From contig CAWHAP010000015.1 of the NCBI GenBank assembly GCA_963827335.1, positions 868,001 to 932,000 on the forward strand: a stretch of DNA of 64,000 nt, in the 5' to 3' direction. The notes beneath the pieces were generated by a model that was not told the DNA's origin, made no database searches, and worked only from the letters and a program-made list of their open reading frames with translations. The position numbers were made by a program, and so were the translations under genes. Positions 36,792 through 47,546 of this stretch are shown one piece after another; positions within the stretch are counted from its first letter, which is position 1; each line of letters begins with the position of its first letter. The stretch comes from DASQMT01 sp963827335 (GTDB lineage Bacteria; Actinomycetota; Thermoleophilia; Solirubrobacterales; Solirubrobacteraceae).

Positions 36792-37625
36792 GTGCTGCCG
36801 CTGACGCTCGCGATCGCGGCGAGCGTCGCGTGGGGCGCGTCGGACTTCCTCGGGGGCCTCGCCAGCCGCCGGCTGCCGGTGGTCGCGGTGCTGTTCTGGG
36901 CGCAGCTCGCCGGCCTGGCGCTCGCGGCGCTCGCGTGGCTCGCGGCGGGCGCGCCGGTCCCCGCGGGCCATGCCGCCGCGCTCGCCGCGGGCGCCGGCCT
37001 GGCCGAGCTGGCGGGGTTCGCATTCCTGTTCCGCGGGCTCGCGGTGGGCGAGATGTCCGCCGTGGCCCCGCTCGCCGCGCTGACCGCGGTGCTGCCCGTC
37101 GGCGTCGCGGTCGGCGCCGGGGAGCGCGTCGCCGTGCTCGAGGCCGGGGGCATGGTGCTCGCCGTCGTCGGCTCCGCCGTCACCGCGGGCGACCCCGAGA
37201 GCCGCCGGCTGGTGCGCGGCGCGGGCTACGGGCTCGCGGCCGCCGCGTGCTTCGGGGTGTTCCTGCTCGCCCTGGGCGAGGCCGCCGACGCCGGCGGCCC
37301 GGCCGCGGTCCTGTGCGGGCGGCTCGCCTCGGTCCCGGTGCTCGGCGCCGTGCTCGTCGCGCGGCGCCGGACCGAGCTGCCCCGCGGCCGCGACGCGCGC
37401 GTGCTCGCCAACCTCGGCGCGCTCGACGTGGCCGCGAACCTGGCCTACGCCGGCGCAGCCGCGGCCGGTGGCGCCGCCGCGGTGGCGGTGCTCGGCTCGC
37501 TCTACCCGCTGACCACCGTGCTGCTCGCCCGCGCGCTGCTCGACGAACGGCTCGGGCGGGCCAGGTCCGCGGGCGTCGGCTTCGTGCTCGGCGGCGTCGC
37601 GCTCATCTCGCTCTCCGCCGGCTGA
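36792..37625 (+). CDS. EamA/DMT-family transporter
   Basis: 277 residues with ten hydrophobic helices arranged as two EamA repeats. It begins LPLTLAIAASVAWGASDFLGG, and the typical GEMSAVAPLAALTAVLPVGV closes repeat 1. Repeat 2 ends VLGSLYPLTTVLLARALLDERLGRARSAGV, a strong family signature. Substrates in this superfamily are amino acids, nucleosides or other metabolites. It lies 4 bp behind the decarboxylase-like gene and is likely cotranscribed with it. GTG start. Its TGA abuts the hspR stop (TGATCA). Confidence 0.9.
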   Translation: MLPLTLAIAASVAWGASDFLGGLASRRLPVVAVLFWAQLAGLALAALAWLAAGAPVPAGHAAALAAGAGLAELAGFAFLFRGLAVGEMSAVAPLAALTAVLPVGVAVGAGERVAVLEAGGMVLAVVGSAVTAGDPESRRLVRGAGYGLAAAACFGVFLLALGEAADAGGPAAVLCGRLASVPVLGAVLVARRRTELPRGRDARVLANLGALDVAANLAYAGAAAAGGAAAVAVLGSLYPLTTVLLARALLDERLGRARSAGVGFVLGGVALISLSAG

Positions 37626-38068
37626 TCAGCGCACGGGACGGCGGCGCACCACGACCGGCACGAGGTCGGTCGAGCGCGCCTCGTAGCGGACGATCTCCGC
37701 CTTGACCGTGCGCTTGACCTCCTCGAGGCGCTCGATCTCGCCCTCGAGCTCGGCGGCGCGGCGCTCGAGCAGCGCGACCTTGCGCGTCATCCGCTCCAGC
37801 GCCTGCTCCAGCTCGAACACCCGCTCGACGCCGGCCAGGTTCATGCCGCCGTCGGAGGTCAGCTCCTGGATCCGGCGCAGCCGCTCGACGTCGGAGTGCG
37901 AGTACAGCCGCGTGCCCTTGGGCGAGCGCTTCGGCTCGATCAGCCCGCGCGCCTCGTACATCCGCAACGTCTGCGGGTGCATCTCCGCCAGCTCCGCGGC
38001 GACCGAGATCATGAAGACGCCGCGCTCGAACTCGACGCTTGCGGTCAGGCGGGTCTTGCGGGTCGCCA

Positions 38069-38069
<1 letters not shown>
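37626..38069 (-). CDS. hspR: Heat-shock repressor HspR (MerR family)
   Basis: 147 residues. The MerR-type winged helix begins with FMISVAAELAEMHPQTLRMY, then EARGLIEPKRSPKGTRLYS and SDVERLRRIQELTSDGGMNL, the standard HspR signature. A coiled-coil-like stretch follows (ELEQALERMTRKVALLERRA). HspR represses dnaK and clpB operons in actinobacteria and needs DnaK as co-repressor. Here it is the last gene of dnaK-grpE-dnaJ-hspR. Its ATG overlaps the dnaJ stop by one base (TGATG). Self-repression through the operon promoter is expected. Confidence 0.95.
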
Positions 38070-39178
<1,109 letters not shown>

Positions 39179-39186
39179 CGAGCCTC

Positions 39187-39761
39187 CTACTGCGCGACGA
39201 CCACGCGCGCCGGCCGCAGGATCTGGCCGTTGATCCGGTACCCCTGCTGGTAGACCTCCAGGACGGTGCCGGACTCGGCCTCCTCGGACGGCTGCTGGGC
39301 CATCGCCTCGTGCTCGTTCGGGTCGAACGCCTCGCCCTCGGGCGAGAACGTCTGGATGCCCGACTTCGCGAGCGCACCGAAGATCTCGTCGCGGACGAGC
39401 GCGAAGCCCTTGATGACCTCGGCGTCGGCGTGGCCCTCGGCGCCCTTGAGCGACAGCTCGAGGTGGTCGAGCGCGGGCAGCAGCTCCTTGGCGAGCTTCG
39501 CCGCTCCGCGCTCGGCCGCCGCGGCGTTCTCGCGCGCCATGCGCTTGCGGTAGTTCTCGAAGTCGGCCTGGGTCCGCTTGGCGAGCTCGAGGTAGCGGGC
39601 CGCCTCGTCCTCCGCGGCGGCCGCCGGCCTGGGCTCGCCGGCGGGCGGGGCCTGGGCATCGGCGAAGTTCGTCTCGCCGAGGCCGGGCGCCTCCGGGTCG
39701 GGCGGCGCCGCCGCCGAGAACTCCTCCTCGGCGGCGACCTGCTCCTTCGTCTCGTCCGTCA

Positions 39762-39762
<1 letters not shown>
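39187..39762 (-). CDS. grpE: Nucleotide exchange factor GrpE
   Basis: 191 residues from an ATG that overlaps the dnaK stop by one base (TGATG). It has an acidic, disordered N-terminus (about 55 residues), a long coiled coil (LELAKRTQADFENYRKRMAR), then the family core KELLPALDHLELSL and EAFDPNEHEAMAQQP, and ends with VYQQGYRINGQILRPARVVV. It releases ADP from DnaK. A GTG three bases further upstream is a less likely start. Confidence 0.95.
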
Positions 39763-41684
<1,922 letters not shown>

Positions 41685-41711
41685 GTGTGGTGAGGCTCCT
41701 TGCTGCGATAA

Positions 41712-41738
41712 ATCTCAGTCGGGGTGACGAAGATCTTA
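41712..41738 (-). promoter_or_regulatory. Heat-shock operator/promoter of dnaK-grpE-dnaJ-hspR
   Basis: ATCTCAGTC (41712-41720), five bases, GACGAAGAT (41726-41734): the same inverted repeat as before clpB with two arm mismatches. The -10 box TAAGAT (41738-41733 on the minus strand) overlaps its upstream edge. 27 of 30 bases (41710-41739) equal the clpB site. The TAA inside the -10 box is also the stop codon of the acetyltransferase gene. HspR is the expected regulator. Confidence 0.8.
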
Positions 41739-42182
41739 GCGCTCCTCGCGATACCTCACCAGGCCCCTCGCCTCGTAGTTGGCGAGCGCGTGCGGGCCGT
41801 CCAGCGTGCACGTGTGGACCCAGACCCGGTCGCCCAGCGCGAAGCCGCGCCGCAGCGCGTGCTCGAGCAGCGCGCCGCCCCAGCCGCGGCCGTGGAACGC
41901 CGGCAGCAGGCCGAAGTAGGCGATCTCCACGTCGCGGCCGTCGAGCAGCAGCTCGGCGTAGCCGGCCTCCGGGATCACCCAGGTCTCGACCGTCTCGGCG
42001 TGCGCCTGCCACCAGGCGTCGTCGCGGCCGAGCAGGTCGGTCCAGGCGTGCTCGGCGCCGATGCCCTCGTAGAAGCGGCGGTTGACCGCTCCGTCGGGCG
42101 GGTCGACGCGCACGATCTCCGCGCTGCCGCGTGCGGGCCGGATCGCGGCGGGATCGGTGAGCTCCAGGTAGGTGGTGATCAC
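41736..42182 (-). CDS. GNAT-family N-acetyltransferase
   Basis: 148 residues with the acetyl-CoA binding motif in FGLLPAFHGRGWGGALLEHA (R/Q-x-x-G-x-G/A) and the following YEARGLVRYREE, typical of the GNAT C-terminus. Upstream, AWTDLLGRDDAWWQAHAETV is characteristic of a subgroup whose substrate is unknown. GTG start (VITTYLELTDP). Its stop codon is embedded in the dnaK promoter, so run-through transcription could add to dnaK expression. Confidence 0.9.
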   Translation of the reverse strand: MITTYLELTDPAAIRPARGSAEIVRVDPPDGAVNRRFYEGIGAEHAWTDLLGRDDAWWQAHAETVETWVIPEAGYAELLLDGRDVEIAYFGLLPAFHGRGWGGALLEHALRRGFALGDRVWVHTCTLDGPHALANYEARGLVRYREER

Positions 42183-42213
42183 GGGTTTCGCCTCACACCT
42201 CCGCGCTGAGGGC

Positions 42214-42912
42214 TCAAACGTTCGCTCCGGTGTTCGGCGACGTTACGTATGGGCACATCCTCCGCAGCGCGCACGCGGGACATTGCGGCCGCTGCGCGTG
42301 GCAGGTGCGGCGGCCGTGGCGCAGCAGGTTGACGTGGAACTCCAGCTCCTGGCCGCGCGGGGTGAGCGCGAGCATGTCGTCGTGCAGCTCCTCGAACGGA
42401 GCGCCCGGGCGGAACAGCCCCAGCCGCGTGCCGACGCGCGAGACGTGCGTGTCGACCGGGACGTCGGGCATCCCGTAGGCGAACAGCAGCACGCAGGCCG
42501 CGGTCTTGCGCCCCACGCCGGGCAGCGCGACGAGCTCGGCGCGCGCCGCCGCCACGTCGAGCGCGGCGAGGTGATCGAGCGAGGGCGGATCGTCCAGCGC
42601 GCGGAGGATCGCCTGGATGCGCTCGGACTTGACCCTGGAGATGCCGCCGGGGCGGATCGCCTCCTCGACCTCCTCGAGCGGCGCCTCGCGGACGGCGGTC
42701 CAGCTCGGGAAGCGGGCGCGCAGGCGCAGGAACGCGACGTCGCGGTTGCGGTCGTTCGTGGACTGCGAGAGGACGGTGAGGATCAGCTCGTCGAGCGGGC
42801 GCCGGTGCGGCGGCGCCGACGGCCTCCCGTACACGAGCCGGAGCCGGTCGCGCAGCGCGAGCACGCGCCGGCGCGGGGGCGGGGTCCAGTCGCGGCGCGG
42901 GGTCGTCGGCAC
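42214..42912 (-). CDS. Endonuclease III-like DNA glycosylase (HhH-GPD, Fe-S)
   Basis: 232 residues. Removes oxidised bases and cleaves abasic sites in base excision repair. The HhH hairpin with catalytic Lys is LVALPGVGRKTAACVLLFAY. Catalytic Asp lies in VPVDTHVSRVGTRLGL. The [4Fe-4S] loop is CHAQRPQCPACALRRMC (C-x6-C-x2-C-x5-C). The N-terminal LILTVLSQSTNDRNRDVAF matches the Nth L-S-x-Q-T/S-x-D motif. Nth of E. coli is a close relative, but the exact base preference is not known, so no symbol is given. GTG start, 8 nt behind TATCGT. Confidence 0.92.
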   Translation of the reverse strand: MPTTPRRDWTPPPRRRVLALRDRLRLVYGRPSAPPHRRPLDELILTVLSQSTNDRNRDVAFLRLRARFPSWTAVREAPLEEVEEAIRPGGISRVKSERIQAILRALDDPPSLDHLAALDVAAARAELVALPGVGRKTAACVLLFAYGMPDVPVDTHVSRVGTRLGLFRPGAPFEELHDDMLALTPRGQELEFHVNLLRHGRRTCHAQRPQCPACALRRMCPYVTSPNTGANV

Positions 42913-42920
42913 GCCGCGGC

Positions 42921-42930
42921 ACGATAGGGG
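42921..42930. promoter_or_regulatory. Overlapping divergent promoters in a 20-bp gap
   Basis: TATCGT on the minus strand (42926-42921) drives the endonuclease III gene. The TAGGGG of GATAGGGG on the plus strand (42925-42930) drives the hydrolase gene. They overlap by two bases, and the start codons are 20 bp apart, so neither transcript can have a leader longer than a few bases. Confidence 0.5.
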
Positions 42931-42932
42931 GC

Positions 42933-43706
42933 ATGATCGAACGGCACGAGGCCGACCTGGACGGGCTGCCGGTGGTCTGGCGGAGCGCCCCCGGCGGCGA
43001 CCCGCCGGTGCTGTGGCTGCACGGCGTGCCCGACGCCGGCGACCTGTGGGCGCCGTTCCTGGAGCGCGCCGGCGGCATCGCGCCCGACCTCATGGGCTTC
43101 GGCGCGAGCGCCAAGCGCGGCGACCTCGACTACTCGATCGGCGGCTACGCGGACTGGCTCGAGCGCTTCTGCGAGCTCGTGGACCTCGACGACGTGCGGC
43201 TCGTCCTGCACGACTGGGGCTCCGTCGGGCTCGCCTGGGCGCAGCGCGCGCCTGAGCGCGTCCGCCGGATCGTGGCCATCGACCCCGTCCCGCTGCTGCC
43301 CGGCTACCGCTGGCATCCGCTCGCCCGCGCCTGGCGCCTCCCCCTTGTGGGGGAGCTCGCGATGGGCATGGCGATCGGGCCCGTGGTGCGTCGCCTGCTG
43401 CCCGCCGGGCGTGCCGAGCCGGTGCTCGCCGCCTTCGATCCGGGCACCCAGCGGGCGATCCTCCGGCTGTACCGCTCGAGCCCGCCCGAGGTGCTCGCCG
43501 AGGCGGGCCGCGGGCTCGGGACGATCGCCGCGCCCGCCCTCGTTTTGCAGGGAGAACGCGACCGGTACATCCCCGCCCGCTTCGCCGACGGGCTCGCCGC
43601 GGCGCTCGGTGACGGGCAAGTCGAGCACGTCGCCGGCGCCGGGCACTGGCCGTGGCTCGACCGTCCGGAGCTGGTCGGGCGAGTGGCCGATTTCCTGGAC
43701 TTCTGA
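42933..43706 (+). CDS. Alpha/beta hydrolase, haloalkane-dehalogenase-like
   Basis: 257 residues. The oxyanion strand is PVLWLHGVPDAGDLW. The nucleophile elbow is LVLHDWGSVGLAW with Asp rather than Ser, which is the pattern of haloalkane dehalogenases and epoxide hydrolases. The acid may be Asp in LQGERDRYIP, and the base His is in AGAGHWPWLDRPE. The substrate is not predictable. It starts with ATG 2 nt behind the TAGGGG box, so the transcript may begin at the start codon. Confidence 0.88.
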   Translation: MIERHEADLDGLPVVWRSAPGGDPPVLWLHGVPDAGDLWAPFLERAGGIAPDLMGFGASAKRGDLDYSIGGYADWLERFCELVDLDDVRLVLHDWGSVGLAWAQRAPERVRRIVAIDPVPLLPGYRWHPLARAWRLPLVGELAMGMAIGPVVRRLLPAGRAEPVLAAFDPGTQRAILRLYRSSPPEVLAEAGRGLGTIAAPALVLQGERDRYIPARFADGLAAALGDGQVEHVAGAGHWPWLDRPELVGRVADFLDF

Positions 43707-43755
43707 GTCTTGAGCGGTCCATTCCGCTGCACCGGAGACGAATGCCGTCAGCGGT

Positions 43756-43783
43756 TTGACGTGTGGCGGAGAGGCGCTAGGGT
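43756..43783 (+). promoter_or_regulatory. Promoter (TTGACG - 16 bp - TAGGGT) of the CAP-domain gene
   Basis: TTGACG (43756-43761) and TAGGGT (43778-43783), spaced by 16 bp. It is the clearest -35/-10 pair in the window. The leader would be about 90 nt before the ATG at 43879; I see no further motif in that leader. Confidence 0.5.
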
Positions 43784-43878
43784 GCCGCACTTCGCCGGTG
43801 GATCGCGTGGGGTGCTCCACCGCCGAGAGAGGAACGTGCCGCTGCGACGGGGGTCGCCTGCGGCCGATGACACCTGCC

Positions 43879-44346
43879 ATGAAGCGACACGCATTGACGT
43901 GCTTCGCCGTGCTCGTCACGGCGCTCTCCGCCGCGGCACCGGCACAGGCCGGCGCGCGCCTGGACCGGACGGAGCGATCGATCCTGCGCCTGATCAACGC
44001 GCAGCGGGCCCAGAACGGGCTCGGCGGATTGCGGGCCTCCGGAGCCCTGAGCCGCGCCGCCGACGCGCACTCGCGCGACATGGCCGGCCGCGGGTTCTTC
44101 GACCACACCTCGAGCGACGGGACCTCGTTCAACACCCGGGTCCGGCGCTACACCCGGATGGGGACGATCGGCGAGACCCTCGCCGTCACGTCGCGGCGCC
44201 GCGGGGCCGCGGGCGGGGTCGTCGCGATGTGGATGAGCTCCGCGCCGCACCGGGCGATCGTCCTGCACCCCGGCTTCAGCCGGGTCGGCGTCGCCCTCCG
44301 GTGGGGCGCGGGCAAGGCGCTCGTGACCGCCGACTTCGGCGGTTGA
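43879..44346 (+). CDS. Secreted CAP/SCP-domain protein
   Basis: 155 residues from the ATG at MKRHALTCFAVLVTALSAAA, a signal peptide that ends PAQAGA. The CAP domain follows: RSILRLINAQRAQNGLGGLR, LSRAADAHSRDMAGRGFFDH (the conserved S-R-D-M and F-x-H-T), IGETLAV and MWMSSAPHRAIVLHPGFSRV. The canonical E in the G-E-N motif is present as IGE. Bacterial CAP proteins are extracellular and poorly understood. An upstream in-frame ATG exists, but starting there would bury the signal peptide. Confidence 0.88.
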   Translation: MKRHALTCFAVLVTALSAAAPAQAGARLDRTERSILRLINAQRAQNGLGGLRASGALSRAADAHSRDMAGRGFFDHTSSDGTSFNTRVRRYTRMGTIGETLAVTSRRRGAAGGVVAMWMSSAPHRAIVLHPGFSRVGVALRWGAGKALVTADFGG

Positions 44347-44361
44347 CGCACCTCGAGCCTC

Positions 44362-44367
44362 TAGGCT
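44362..44367 (+). promoter_or_regulatory. -10 box (TAGGCT) before the GT-C-like gene
   Basis: TAGGCT, 7 nt ahead of the GTG start at 44375. A TTGACG lies upstream, but the spacing of 13 bp is too short for a normal -35. Confidence 0.4.
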
Positions 44368-44374
44368 CGGGGCC

Positions 44375-46027
44375 GTGGCGCGACGGTCCCTGACCCATCC
44401 GCTCGCCCCCACGCTGGTCGCCGCCGTCCTCGGCGCCGCCTACCTGATCGCCGCTCCCGAGACGGCGGACATGGCGGCGCACACGTATCGCACGTGGCTC
44501 TGGCACCAGGTGGGCTTCGCGACGTGGAACGCCCAGTGGTACGGGGGCCATCACATGGCCGGCTACTCGCTGCTGTACCCGCCGCTCGCGGCCCTGCTCG
44601 GCACGCGCCTGGTCGGGGTGCTCGCCGCGGTTGCGGCCGTCGGGCTGTTCGCGCTGCTCGCCCGCCGCATGGCGCCCCCGCCGGGCGCGGGCGCGCTCGC
44701 CGCCTGGCTGTTCCTCGGCGGCGCGATGAGCAACGTCGTGATCGGGCGGATGCCGTTCACGCTCGGGATCGCGCTGGCGGTCGGCGCGTGGGCGTGCGCG
44801 CGGCGCTCGCGGCTCGCGGCCGCGGTGCTCTCGCTCGCCAGCGTGTGGGCGAGCCCGGTCGCCGGCCTGTTCCTCTGCGTCGCGGCCGTGGCCGTGCTCA
44901 CCGGCGTGCGCGACGTCCGGCGCGCCGACGTGCCCACGGCCGTGGCGCTGGGCGGCCCCGCCGTGATCGGCGGCCTGCTCATGGCGGCCCTCTTCCCGGA
45001 GGGCGGCTCGGACCACTTCACGGGCACGGCCTTCTGGCCCATGCTGCTCGTCTGCCTCGGGGCGCTCGCGCTCGTGGACCCTGCGCGGCGCACGGTGATC
45101 TGGGCGTCCGCGATCTACGTGGCCGTGCTCGTCGCCGCCTTCGCCTTTCCCAACTCGCTCGGGCAGAACGCGCTGCGGCCCGGCGTCGTGCTCGGCCCCG
45201 CCCTGCTCGTCCTCTTCGCGCGCCCGCGCGCGCCGCGCGCCGCGCTGGTGGTGATCGCCGCCGCGCTGCTCTACCTCCAGTGGCTACCGGCCGTGCGCGC
45301 CGTCGAGGAGGCGCGCGGGGACCCGTCGACGGCGGCGGGCTTCCACCGGGAGGTGCTCGACTTCCTCGCGCCCCGCGCCAAGCCCGGCGAGCGGCTCGAG
45401 GTGCCGCTCACCCGCAACCACTGGGAGGCGACCTACCTCGCCGAGGACCACCCGCTGGCGCGCGGCTGGCACCGGCAGCTCGACCGCAAGGTCAACCCGC
45501 TGTTCTACGACCGCGCGCACCCGCTGACGATGTCCCGCTACGAGGCGTGGCTGCGCGAGAACGCCGTCCGCTGGGTGGCGCTGCCCAACGCGCCGCTCGA
45601 CTTCTCCGCGCGCATCGAGCGTGGGCTCCTGCTGGCGGACCCGCCGTTCCTCGAGCCGGCGCACGCGTCGGCGCGCTGGCGCATCTGGGAGGTGCGCGAC
45701 CCGGAGCCGCCGGTGTCCGGGGACGCGCAGCTCACCGCGGCGGGCGCGGATGGGTTCGACCTGCGGGCGACGCGCGCGGGGCCGGTGATCGTGCGCCAGC
45801 ATCCGTCGCCGTACTGGACGGTCGCCGCGGGCGACGGCTGCGTGTCCGCGGACCGCGACTCGGGCTGGACCCTGGTCGACGTCGGGCGCCCCGGCGTGGT
45901 GCGCATCCGGGCGCGGTTCTCCGTCCGCGCGGCGCTGCGGCAGGAGCCCGACTGCTACGAGACCGGGCCGACGCAGGGCGACCCGCTGCCCGCGAGTGCG
46001 GTCAGCCCCCCTGTGAGCGGACCGTGA
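44375..46027 (+). CDS. Large membrane protein, GT-C-like
   Basis: 550 residues with about ten helices in the first 310 residues and a soluble C-terminal part (about 330-550). It opens with PLAPTLVAAVLGAAYLIAAP and the loop YRTWLWHQVGFATWNAQWYG, which resembles the D-x-x-x-H/W first loop of GT-C glycosyltransferases and polyprenyl-phosphate sugar transferases. No Asp-Asp pair is certain. The C-terminal region has a beta-rich look (WRIWEVRDPEPPVSG). It may act on cell-envelope glycans. GTG start. The next gene is the PAP2 protein. Confidence 0.75.
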   Translation: MARRSLTHPLAPTLVAAVLGAAYLIAAPETADMAAHTYRTWLWHQVGFATWNAQWYGGHHMAGYSLLYPPLAALLGTRLVGVLAAVAAVGLFALLARRMAPPPGAGALAAWLFLGGAMSNVVIGRMPFTLGIALAVGAWACARRSRLAAAVLSLASVWASPVAGLFLCVAAVAVLTGVRDVRRADVPTAVALGGPAVIGGLLMAALFPEGGSDHFTGTAFWPMLLVCLGALALVDPARRTVIWASAIYVAVLVAAFAFPNSLGQNALRPGVVLGPALLVLFARPRAPRAALVVIAAALLYLQWLPAVRAVEEARGDPSTAAGFHREVLDFLAPRAKPGERLEVPLTRNHWEATYLAEDHPLARGWHRQLDRKVNPLFYDRAHPLTMSRYEAWLRENAVRWVALPNAPLDFSARIERGLLLADPPFLEPAHASARWRIWEVRDPEPPVSGDAQLTAAGADGFDLRATRAGPVIVRQHPSPYWTVAAGDGCVSADRDSGWTLVDVGRPGVVRIRARFSVRAALRQEPDCYETGPTQGDPLPASAVSPPVSGP

Positions 46028-46035
46028 GCAGGGGC

Positions 46036-46041
46036 TAGCCT
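46036..46041 (+). promoter_or_regulatory. -10 box (TAGCCT) before the PAP2 gene
   Basis: TAGCCT, 11 nt ahead of the ATG at 46053. Confidence 0.4.
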
Positions 46042-46052
46042 TGAGGGTTCCC

Positions 46053-46841
46053 ATGCGGACGCTCCCCTCCCGCTTCTCCGCGCGCTTCCTGCCGAAGGGC
46101 TGGCGCGACCTCGCCGTCCAGCTCCTGCTGTTCTGCGGCGCGTACTGGCTCTACCGGCTCGTGCGCGGCCTCACGGACGGCAAGACGGCGGCGGCGTTCG
46201 ACAACGCGCGCGAGCTGATCCGGCTCGAGCAGGGGCTCGGCCTCTTCATCGAGCCGGCGGTCCACGCGTGGGCGACGGGCTCGTCGTGGATCATCGACGG
46301 CGCGAGCTGGATGTACGTCAACTCGCACTTCACGATCACCACGCTCACGCTCGCGTTCATCTACCTGCGTCGCAACCCGAGCTTCTACTTCATCCGCAAC
46401 ATGTTCATGGTCGCGATGGGCATCGCGCTCGTGCTCTACGCCGCGTTCCCGACCGCGCCCCCGCGGTTCATGCCGGAGTGGGGCTTCCAGGACTCGGTCG
46501 CCCACTTCACCGGGCTGACCTCGGAGGGCTCGTCGGCCAACGCGCTCTACAACCCGTTCGCGGCCGTGCCGTCGATGCACGTCGCGTTCGCGCTGATGCT
46601 CGCCCTGCCGATGGCGCACCTCGCGCGCCGGCGGGTCGTCAAGGTGCTGTGGCTGACCTACCCCGCGCTCGTGACCTTCGTCGTCGTCGCGACGGCGAAC
46701 CACTGGTGGTTCGACGCGTTCTCGGGCGCGCTGACGGCGGCGGTCGCGGCGGTCGCGGCCGTCGGGTTCGCCCGCTGGCGGCCGGCCGCGTGGGCGTGGA
46801 CGGTCGGGCCCGCCACAGCCGCCGCCCGGGCGGCCCACTAG
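46053..46841 (+). CDS. PAP2-superfamily integral membrane protein
   Basis: 262 residues, about six helices. The C-terminal phosphatase motifs are NPFAAVPSMHVAFALMLAL (P-S-M-H) and VATANHWWFDAFSGALTAA (His and Asp of the H-x-x-x-D block). This layout is shared with inositol-phosphorylceramide-synthase/AUR1-type and PAP2 lipid phosphatases. It sits with CDP-alcohol phosphatidyltransferase and inositol-phosphate synthase genes, so a role in inositol lipid or envelope lipid metabolism is likely. Start is the ATG at MRTLPSRFSARF. A TTG 12 nt upstream is possible. Confidence 0.88.
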   Translation: MRTLPSRFSARFLPKGWRDLAVQLLLFCGAYWLYRLVRGLTDGKTAAAFDNARELIRLEQGLGLFIEPAVHAWATGSSWIIDGASWMYVNSHFTITTLTLAFIYLRRNPSFYFIRNMFMVAMGIALVLYAAFPTAPPRFMPEWGFQDSVAHFTGLTSEGSSANALYNPFAAVPSMHVAFALMLALPMAHLARRRVVKVLWLTYPALVTFVVVATANHWWFDAFSGALTAAVAAVAAVGFARWRPAAWAWTVGPATAAARAAH

Positions 46842-46844
46842 CAT
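46839..46844 (+). promoter_or_regulatory. -10 box (TAGCAT) before the phosphatidyltransferase gene
   Basis: TAGCAT, 12 nt ahead of the ATG at 46857. It starts with the stop codon of the PAP2 gene. Confidence 0.35.
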
Positions 46845-46856
46845 CCTCAAGCGGCA

Positions 46857-47486
46857 ATGCCTTCGCCGCCGCTCGAACGGGCGCGCCGTCCCTCGGCGCG
46901 CGACTACCAGGTGCTCGCGCGCAACCGGCTCATCGAGTCGCGCCTGACGCCGAACGCCATCTCGCTCACGGGGTTCGTCCTGTGCGTCGTCGCCGCCGTG
47001 CTGATCTTCATGGACTACTACCTCCTCGGCGGCGTCGCCTTCATCGTCGGCTCGGTCTGCGACACGCTCGACGGCCGCTACTCGCGCATGTCGGGCAAGG
47101 GGTCGAGCTTCGGCGCCTTCCTGGACTCGACGCTGGACCGGATGGAGGAGGGCATCGTGCTCACCGCCGTCGCGTTCCAGTTCTCCGAGGCGGGCAACGA
47201 CACCGCCGTGGCCGTCGTGGTCGTGGCCGTGCTCGCCTCGCTGATGGTCTCCTACACCCGCGCACGCGCCGAGGCCCTCGGCGTCGAGTGCAAGGTCGGG
47301 ATCGCCGATCGCGCCGTGCGCGTCGTGATCCTCTCGGCCGGGCTGGTGCTGGCCAAGGGCGCGTCGCTCGTCGACGTCGAGCTGCTCGAGCCCGCCGTGT
47401 GGCTGCTCGCGGGCCTGTCGGTGTTCACCGTCGGGCAGCGCATCCTGCATGTCCGCAAGGAGCTCACCCGCGCGCCCGCGCTGTAA
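46857..47486 (+). CDS. CDP-alcohol phosphatidyltransferase (PI-phosphate-synthase-like)
   Basis: 209 residues, about six helices. The family signature is intact with one change: CDTLDGRYSRMSGKGSSFGA followed by FLDSTLDR, i.e. D-x2-D-G-x2-S/A-R-x8-G-x3-D-x3-D. It joins CDP-diacylglycerol to an alcohol; inositol-1-phosphate is the likely acceptor because the next gene makes inositol-3-phosphate. In mycobacteria the equivalent is PgsA1. Inference from context, so no symbol is given. Confidence 0.9.
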   Translation: MPSPPLERARRPSARDYQVLARNRLIESRLTPNAISLTGFVLCVVAAVLIFMDYYLLGGVAFIVGSVCDTLDGRYSRMSGKGSSFGAFLDSTLDRMEEGIVLTAVAFQFSEAGNDTAVAVVVVAVLASLMVSYTRARAEALGVECKVGIADRAVRVVILSAGLVLAKGASLVDVELLEPAVWLLAGLSVFTVGQRILHVRKELTRAPAL

Positions 47487-47493
47487 CGAGCGT

Positions 47494-47512
47494 CCCCCGG
47501 CGGGGTCTTCTT
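47494..47512 (+). terminator. Weak intrinsic terminator
   Basis: CCCC-CGGC-GGGG followed by a T-rich TCTTCTT, between the phosphatidyltransferase and ino1 genes. The stem is only 4 bp, so full termination is doubtful. Confidence 0.4.
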
Positions 47513-47546
47513 GACCGGGATTCACCAAGCGAACACGAGGTACCAC

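Noticed and set aside
30511..36804. A 2097-codon open frame on the plus strand
   Set aside because: It runs across the small-protein, protease, kinase (antisense) and decarboxylase-like genes. Its translation is Arg/Ala/Pro-rich without domains, an effect of very high GC content.
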